Assembly (NCBI GenBank): GCA_948567375.1
Contig: OX419755.1
Coordinates: 1,679,001-1,743,000, forward strand
Source of the DNA: Lunularia cruciata
Taxonomy: Eukaryota > Streptophyta > Marchantiopsida > Lunulariales > Lunulariaceae
Reading direction: 5' to 3'
DNA length: 64,000 nucleotides
The notes under the pieces are model-generated. The model saw nothing but the letters and a program-made list of their open reading frames with translations. It made no database searches and was not told the DNA's origin. The stretch's first letter is position 1, and each line of letters begins with the position of its first letter. Below are positions 58,293-64,000 of the stretch, in pieces. Made by a program: the position numbers and the translations under genes.

Positions 58293-61200
58293 CCCACTGT
58301 GGTGTAGCGTAGATAAATTGGTAAAAGTTCAAACCCCCCTGGTTGGTTGGAGATCTAACTAGCGTTCATACTATGGTGTAAGTTCGAACACAGGACTTCG
58401 GTCCGTCTGTAGGGAGTTTGGTGAAGTTCTTTGTTCCAGTTCTTTGGGGTCCTTTCAGCACGGAGGAGAGAATCTAATGGTACAGACGCAACCACTAAGG
58501 TGCTGATTAGGAGAGGCTTGGGCAATGGCCATGGTGTACAACCAACTCACATTTCTGCACATCAGGCATCAGGCTGTAGAGGTCCATATGGTCCACAATC
58601 GTTTCCAAACACCATGTGCTATCCCACAACATACTTCAGACTTTGAAGATGAGCACCAAGTCCTCGGCCTTGATCGCTCGGGAAATCATATTTGCACTAG
58701 TATCCAAAAGATTGAATTAGGCTGCAAGGCATGCATATTTATAGCGGGGAAGTCGAGGTAATATGGTCAACGAGAAGGATTTCCAGTGTCCAGCACACAA
58801 GCGTAGTAGGCAAACTTACTAGAAAATTGAGCAGCACGACCACTTCTAAGAATCACGTTGCCGCCTCAGATACACTGAGAACTGAGTCTAACCGGCAACT
58901 TTGTGCATGGCTACCAGGTATTCAAAAAACTTGATGTGGCTGTTCGCCATAGCTGGAAGTTCGAGAAAATGTTGGATGACATAGGGGCTCCAGCTAGAAC
59001 ACTTTATAATCTAGCTGTGTCATTGAGTATAAAGTTTCAACTGCAGTACGGCAGAGTATAGCGACAGACAGTCATAGTAACTATGAACGCAACAAAGCCC
59101 ACAAATACCACACGCTTGGCACACATTAGGAGAGGCTTTCCAGATCATGGACAATACACCTGATTTCCAGGGCAACAAGGCTTTCTCGATCTCTCACTTT
59201 CAAGTCATTGTGCTATCTCGGATAGATATAGTTCACTTGATTCGATAACTCACGCAACATATGAAACAAAAATTGCTCAGGGCCCACATATACAGACTTT
59301 GGCAAGAGGAGCACCCTGCGTTTCCTCTCCTCCGAGAGACCTGCTTTCTTAAGAAAATCTGACACTATCTACATGGTTGCAAAATGCTCTTCATAGTGGG
59401 AACAATTGACCATTATTACATAGCTATAGAAGGAAGTAGTCAAGGATGAGGGGAGGTCTGTTGACTACCTCTTGGTTCGGCGGCAGGTTGTGTCACACGA
59501 TCGAACAGGCAAGTTGCAATGCCAAGAATATGAGGAAGTTTTGTATCTCCAAGTTCCAAGGCTAACCATTAGAACAGTTTCGAACTCCCAAAGTGCAAGG
59601 GACGGAGGAAGACCACTTGTCGTCATCTGTCATAAGACAAACGTTAATACCAGCTTCAAACTTACAACATTTTTCGAAAGGACGTTTCGCTTCGGCCGTT
59701 CAGCATGAACCGTCAAACTATGTTTTGGGGACCTGGGTGAAGATTGAGTGGGTCCATGGGAGTGAGGACATGAATTTAAAGACTGTCTACCTCAATGCAG
59801 TTCAGACCGTAGCATGTAGTCATACACAGTGGGTCCCGGAAGTCTGTTCTGGACCTGTAGCTGTATCATTCCTGACATAAGCGTTGTCTTTGTCGTCCGG
59901 AATCATTATCTTCTTTATGTCATCTCTCCAGTATACCCATAACATCTTTTTATAGCTTATCGATTGATGCCTTAAAAGAGCATTCTTGTCCTCTTCGCAC
60001 CTGTCAATCTGGCGTTGCTGCATGAGGAAAAGGATATTCAGATAAAAATGCTTTTTCCTTTCTAGGACTTCAGGCCTTCAGAGCGATGCCGTAGTCCACG
60101 TCAACTTGGTAGTCAATTATAGCATCGCTTCATGCACCATCCTTTATCCAACTGGCTTGCCAATGCCAGTTTCACCTAATACCTTCAGAATCATCACAGC
60201 TTTCTCGCATATTGATGAATCTGCTGGGACAACTGGAGTCCTAAATGGCCGTGATATTTCTTCAGGGAAATGCAGAACAGATGGAATGAACAATCTTCTA
60301 TCATTCGACCAGACCATGCCTCTACGGCAGTTCATTGTGCTTCTATAATGTCATTCCCATGCGTGACTTTGGTGTCACAGCAGGGATAATAAGGGTATCT
60401 TTCCTTAAGATTCTATGCATGATTGTATGCTTCCATTTCCAGGCTCACATAGGGGTAGCTTATTGATCATGTTTACTTTGTGCTCCAACTTTACCCTTGC
60501 TGAAGAGCAACGCAGAGTAAGGTGCGGACAATCACAACTGACACATAATTAAGGACGGTTTCTGCATGTTTCTTCCAATCTGCAAATGCAAAGATCCACA
60601 CCTGAACAGCATGGAGCTAATTGCAGGAACGATTGGTCCACGGTGTATATATTCACGATATAGGGGTCATATATATCAAATTGCTAGGTAACTGCTACCA
60701 TCCTGTAGAGAATCCAGTATAGCACAGGGTCCACGATTCATGACAGGGTGGTGCCCAGCAAGTCATTTAGTGGAGAACTAACTGTAGAAAACCTTCTATC
60801 CACTGCTGTATTGAGTCATCAAATCATACCGTTCACTGCAAGTACACAATCACTCTTCAGAGATTAACTGGCAGATTGCATCAACGACAAGCTGAGATCA
60901 AGCTTTGCTTTCTCAGCAATCAACATTGCAGATACCCAACAGAGGTACTTCGAATGTTTATAATTTTTCCCTTTTCTTTTTTATTGTATGTGGTTATACC
61001 ACAAATGTACTAATCAAGATATACAAATATTATACAACTGATATCAGTTAGAATACACACATGATATTCATGTGAATTCCATTGCTCTGCTCTAATTCTT
61101 GGTTGTTTCAGGTATCTTCGTGATAAGCGAGAGCTTTGAAATTCTCACAGAGCAAATGTCTCACTCGTGTCAAGTTCGAATGGTGGGAACTTTGATGTTC

Positions 61201-61379
61201 AAGACACGTCCACCTGATCTATACTACTCTGTAAATGGACAAATATTTCGTTGCAATGTTGATTGCTCGAACTTGAACAAAATTGTGACACGAGAGGAGA
61301 AACCCTCGTGCTTGAAATAAGCAAATCTGTCGAAAGTAAATGGAATCATGTGGATGTAAACCCATGCGCATGCCCAAAT
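58293..61379. other. CpG-containing island, possible spliced or decayed genes not resolved
   Basis: Short frames on both strands are gene-like in composition but none is identified. On the minus strand, about 59225-59380 reads FLKKAGLSEERKRRVLLLPK and LFHMLRELSNQ before a stop, and about 60150-60200 reads KVLGETGIGKP, which looks like a degraded P-loop. These could be exons or pseudogene pieces. Confidence 0.3.
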
Positions 61380-62021
61380 TCAGTTGCTGGCGCTATGTAG
61401 CCTCGTCGGTTTTAGTAGACATAAACTATTATCCACAGCTCTCACCAACTCGACGAATAATGCAGGGTCGCAAATAATGGCCACCCCGTTGTTCACAGCA
61501 TAGTCATCGCCGAACTCATCCTCAGAGCATTTCAACAGAACTTGGAAGAGAGGGTGCGTCAGTAAGCGTCGGCTGATCACATACTTCACGCTGTGTTCGG
61601 TGCTCCTTCCAACGTACACGGTCAAATACTTAGACGACTTGCCAAAGGGTACTTTTTCCAATAGAGCAGGTTTCTTGCAACTCTTACGTCTTGCAGAGCT
61701 CCTATTCAGAAACGAACGTGAAAAGACAGAACTTTTGGACCCTTCACTGTCACCGGAATTCGCAGAGTCGTCACTAGATCTAGATACGTAATTTGGGCTG
61801 CAGTATTCTCTGGAACTGTGTGAAGTCGTGGAAGAAACAGAATTGTGACTCGCTGAAAGCAACGCCATTCTCATCACGAATGACCATGAGAAGTTGCCCC
61901 GAGACAAGCTCGTAGAGATAAAGTGAGGTCTCAACGATCTGGACCTCCCTGCATCCTTGCTATTAAGAATCCAGGACTTGCTGATCCTACTTTTACCAAG
62001 CGTCACCATGACTGCTCGCAA
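61380..62021 (-). CDS. SAUR-like small auxin-up RNA family protein (paralogue 2)
   Basis: This intact 213-codon, intron-free frame ends in a SAUR domain (about residues 122-198): VPFGKSSKYLTVYVG, HSVKYVISRRLLTHPLFQVL, SEDEFGDDY and CDPALFVELVRAVD. The domain is very close to that of the gene at 5843-6532. As in that gene, a long Ser-rich N-terminus (about 120 residues) precedes it, with a shared GNFSWSFV block (residues 42-49) and a basic stretch just before the domain. The family's known role is control of cell growth through PP2C.D phosphatases, and this is inherited here only by inference. Alignment with the paralogue favours Met-5 at 62009 (MVTLGKSR) as a possible start. Both copies lie on the minus strand about 55 kb apart. 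Confidence 0.9.
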   Translation of the reverse strand: MRAVMVTLGKSRISKSWILNSKDAGRSRSLRPHFISTSLSRGNFSWSFVMRMALLSASHNSVSSTTSHSSREYCSPNYVSRSSDDSANSGDSEGSKSSVFSRSFLNRSSARRKSCKKPALLEKVPFGKSSKYLTVYVGRSTEHSVKYVISRRLLTHPLFQVLLKCSEDEFGDDYAVNNGVAIICDPALFVELVRAVDNSLCLLKPTRLHSASN

Positions 62022-62049
62022 ATTGACTGCCCCTTTTTCACGCTCTATT

Positions 62050-62120
62050 TCACCCTAAACCAGTTGCAAGTACTGTAGATCTCTCTTTCTCCTCTTTCTT
62101 TCTCTCTCTCTCGACTAGGA
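62050..62120 (-). promoter_or_regulatory. GA-rich 5' leader of SAUR gene 2
   Basis: On the minus strand, GAGAGAGAGAGAAAGAAAGA and further GA runs lie about 60-95 bp upstream of the start codon (core at 62083-62115). Such GAGA tracts are common in plant 5' UTRs and core promoters. Any binding role is inferred. Confidence 0.45.
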
Positions 62121-63081
62121 TGTCTATTCCCGCACGGATTGGCATTCGTTGTGTCGATAACTTTTCAAGTTCCCCAGGTTCTGCTGTGCGTCTCCTTCGG
62201 TTTTGTGTTGTGAGCGTAGATCTAGAGGACAAACATAAGTTGGAAGCGGGAGCAACGTGGCGTCCCAATATACCCACTGATAGAATGGCAAGATTACAAT
62301 CTCTCACTATAAGTTGCCACGCGGCAGGTAGCCAAGGGTCAACGCCTGAATCACAATCGACGCGCGAGATTTGATTAACATTCTAGATTCGATACATAAT
62401 GTAATATGCTGATTTGAGTAACCACGGTCGAGTCTCGGCCTTCTTGCTGTCATGGAGTTTCTGTTGCCAAAATTGGTCTCCAGGATCTTCGCGGACAACA
62501 GTTTATCCGGTATGTACATCTCCTTTCACAAGAATTGCATTTAGCTAATCGTACTGCTTCCGGTCCTCCTCATTAATTTTCGCAAATTATAGTTTCGCCG
62601 GGCTTTGAGCAACAGTTGTAACCCCAAGCTATGAAGGTAATAAATTCACTGGAGCTTTGCTGGCTGCTGACCAGACCAATTCACTTGGGAAATCGCCTGT
62701 TACAACTTGCAATGCAGGTGACACTTCACGTAGATCAGTATATCTTCAGCACAGTCCCGGAACTTTGGAATGAATTGGGTCACCATGGCAGCACAATCAC
62801 ACAGAATCTGGATGAGAAAAGTCTGGTAACTCGAGAATCCAACAAGGCAAACACGTTTCACCGGTTCACATATCACTGGCAAACAGCCTAAACTCTTTGT
62901 ACCTCAGGTAGCTTGTTCAAATTTTTTAGAGAGGCAAACTTTCCATTCAGGTGTGCTTCACTGAATCGATATGTTTCTCAGAGTACAACGACGCATCCAA
63001 GAACGTATCTTTTGCTCACGCTAATTGTCATATACATTTGTCTGAGCTTACATTTCATTAGTTGGGACATTTCGTCGAGTA
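62121..63081. other. Upstream region of SAUR gene 2, no further gene recognised
   Basis: CpG-containing sequence with short frames on both strands (for example 62631-62891 plus) that lack known motifs. Confidence 0.4.
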
Positions 63082-63560
63082 ATTACAAGAGTGCCAACAT
63101 ACTTTTCGGAAAATCTCCATTCTTCACCCGGATATCAATTATAAGTTTAATCTTTTACAGCTCACCAAGCAGGTCCTATTTGCAACGATACAGTATAGCA
63201 AGTAGAACAGATGTAAGCCCACTTCCTTGCGCTTAATTAAATTACAAGAGTGCCAGCATACTTTTCGGAAAATCTCCATTCTTCACCCGGATATCAATTA
63301 TAAGTTTAATCTTTTACAGCTCACCAAGCAGGTCCTATTTGCAACGATACAGTATAGCAAGTAGAACAGATGTAAGCCCACTTCCTTTCGCTTAATTAAA
63401 TTACAAGAGTGCCAGCATACTTTTCGGAAAATCTCCATTCTTCACCCGGATATCAATTATAAGTTTAATCTTTTACAGCTCACCAAGCAGGTCCTATTTG
63501 CAAACGATACAGTATAGCAAGTAGAACAGATGTAAGCCCACTTCCTTTCGCTTAATTAAA
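63082..63560. repeat. Tandem array, 3 x 159 bp
   Basis: ATTACAAGAGTGCCA starts at 63082, 63241 and 63400. The units are nearly identical, the third having one extra A, and each ends in CGCTTAATTAAA-like sequence. The high identity implies a recent expansion. Confidence 0.95.
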
Positions 63561-64000
63561 CTACCGTACACTTGCCTGAGGGAGATCCAATAAGGACAAG
63601 CACAATTCACGGGGTGTACTCTGTCCTTGTCTACTCAGCATAGTAACAGCGCCAGATTTTAGAGAAGGTAAATTTATGTTAGGTCAGATTTTCGTGGGCA
63701 TGTTATGCGATTCCACAGTATGGAGAAAGAGGTAGTAGCCACTTGGTCCAAAACAAACACTTTATAGAATAAGCTTGATCCTCGGGAGCCGACTTCCTGA
63801 GCATTGGTATGAAGGAAGATAGCAGAGGTCAAAACTCTCTGTTGGACCGCTATAGTAGCTGAGTTGTCTTCAATTCCCGAACCTAGGGCCACAAATAACT
63901 CCGGCAACAGGTCATGTTCTTCATAACCATCGTTTTAGCAGAGCCTCATAGTTTTACAGGAGAGCAGCTAATCTATGCAGGACCGCTAAGTTTTAACAGT
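63561..64000. other. Window end, nothing recognised
   Basis: Unique-looking sequence. A minus-strand frame at 63674-63907 has no known motif. Confidence 0.4.

Noticed and set aside
58305-58400. A tRNA-like or tRNA-derived SINE promoter (TAGCGTAGATAAATTGGT and AGTTCGAAC)
   Set aside because: The A-box has extra bases, the B-box is partial, and the sequence between does not fold into tRNA arms.
63082-63560. A CRISPR-like array
   Set aside because: The 159-bp units are directly abutting with no spacers, so this is an ordinary tandem array in a plant genome.

Overview
The window looks like nuclear DNA of a land plant. The evidence is two intronless SAUR-type genes, plant-type Ty3/gypsy and Ty1/copia retrotransposons (one with an initiator-tRNA-Met primer binding site), a short run of TTTAGGG telomere-type repeats, and no operon-like or densely coding stretches. 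A bryophyte, perhaps a moss, is my best guess from the long Ser-rich N-termini of the SAUR proteins and the mix of transposons. I cannot confirm it from the sequence alone. No rRNA, tRNA, CRISPR array or viral gene was found.

Layout. 1-3.7 kb: AT-rich, no gene. 3.7-4.4 kb: 5'-truncated end of a non-LTR retrotransposon. 4.4-8.0 kb: a CpG-containing island with the first SAUR gene (5843-6532, minus). 8.3-18.3 kb: an old, CpG-poor repeat tract split by a 6.0-kb gypsy element (10718-16735, minus), which itself carries an oppositely oriented solo LTR of its own family. 18.3-23.4 kb: unique-looking DNA. 23.5-34.0 kb: eroded repeats, an unclassified minus-strand pseudogene and a dead PIF/Harbinger transposase. 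35.6-36.2 kb: cluster of a very short dispersed repeat. 36.4-38.4 kb: a pogo/Tigger-like DNA transposon with intact ends and TA duplication. 38.9-44.1 kb: a decayed copia element. 44.1-47.5 kb: unique or AT-rich DNA. 47.5-50.2 kb: a longer but dead copy of the non-LTR element. 52.6-55.7 kb: decayed coiled-coil pseudogene. 57-64 kb: a second CpG-containing island with the second SAUR gene (61380-62021, minus) and a triple 159-bp tandem array.

The most unusual item is a dispersed insertion unit only about 80-95 bp long. It ends in a conserved CTACGCGGTCGCC block, occurs at least ten times on both strands, and several copies have clear target-site duplications of 8-14 bp. One copy sits in only one of the two LTRs of the copia element, so the other LTR serves as the empty site. 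The two copies of the non-LTR element, whose 3' part encodes a CCHC plus restriction-like endonuclease module, end in the same sequence. This suggests the short unit is mobilised by that element, either as a minimal SINE-like parasite or as a repeatedly 5'-truncated tail.

Only the two SAUR genes look like intact host genes. Everything else recognisable is transposon-derived and broken by stops and frameshifts. Splice-dependent genes in the islands could have been missed, because short exons cannot be called reliably by eye.
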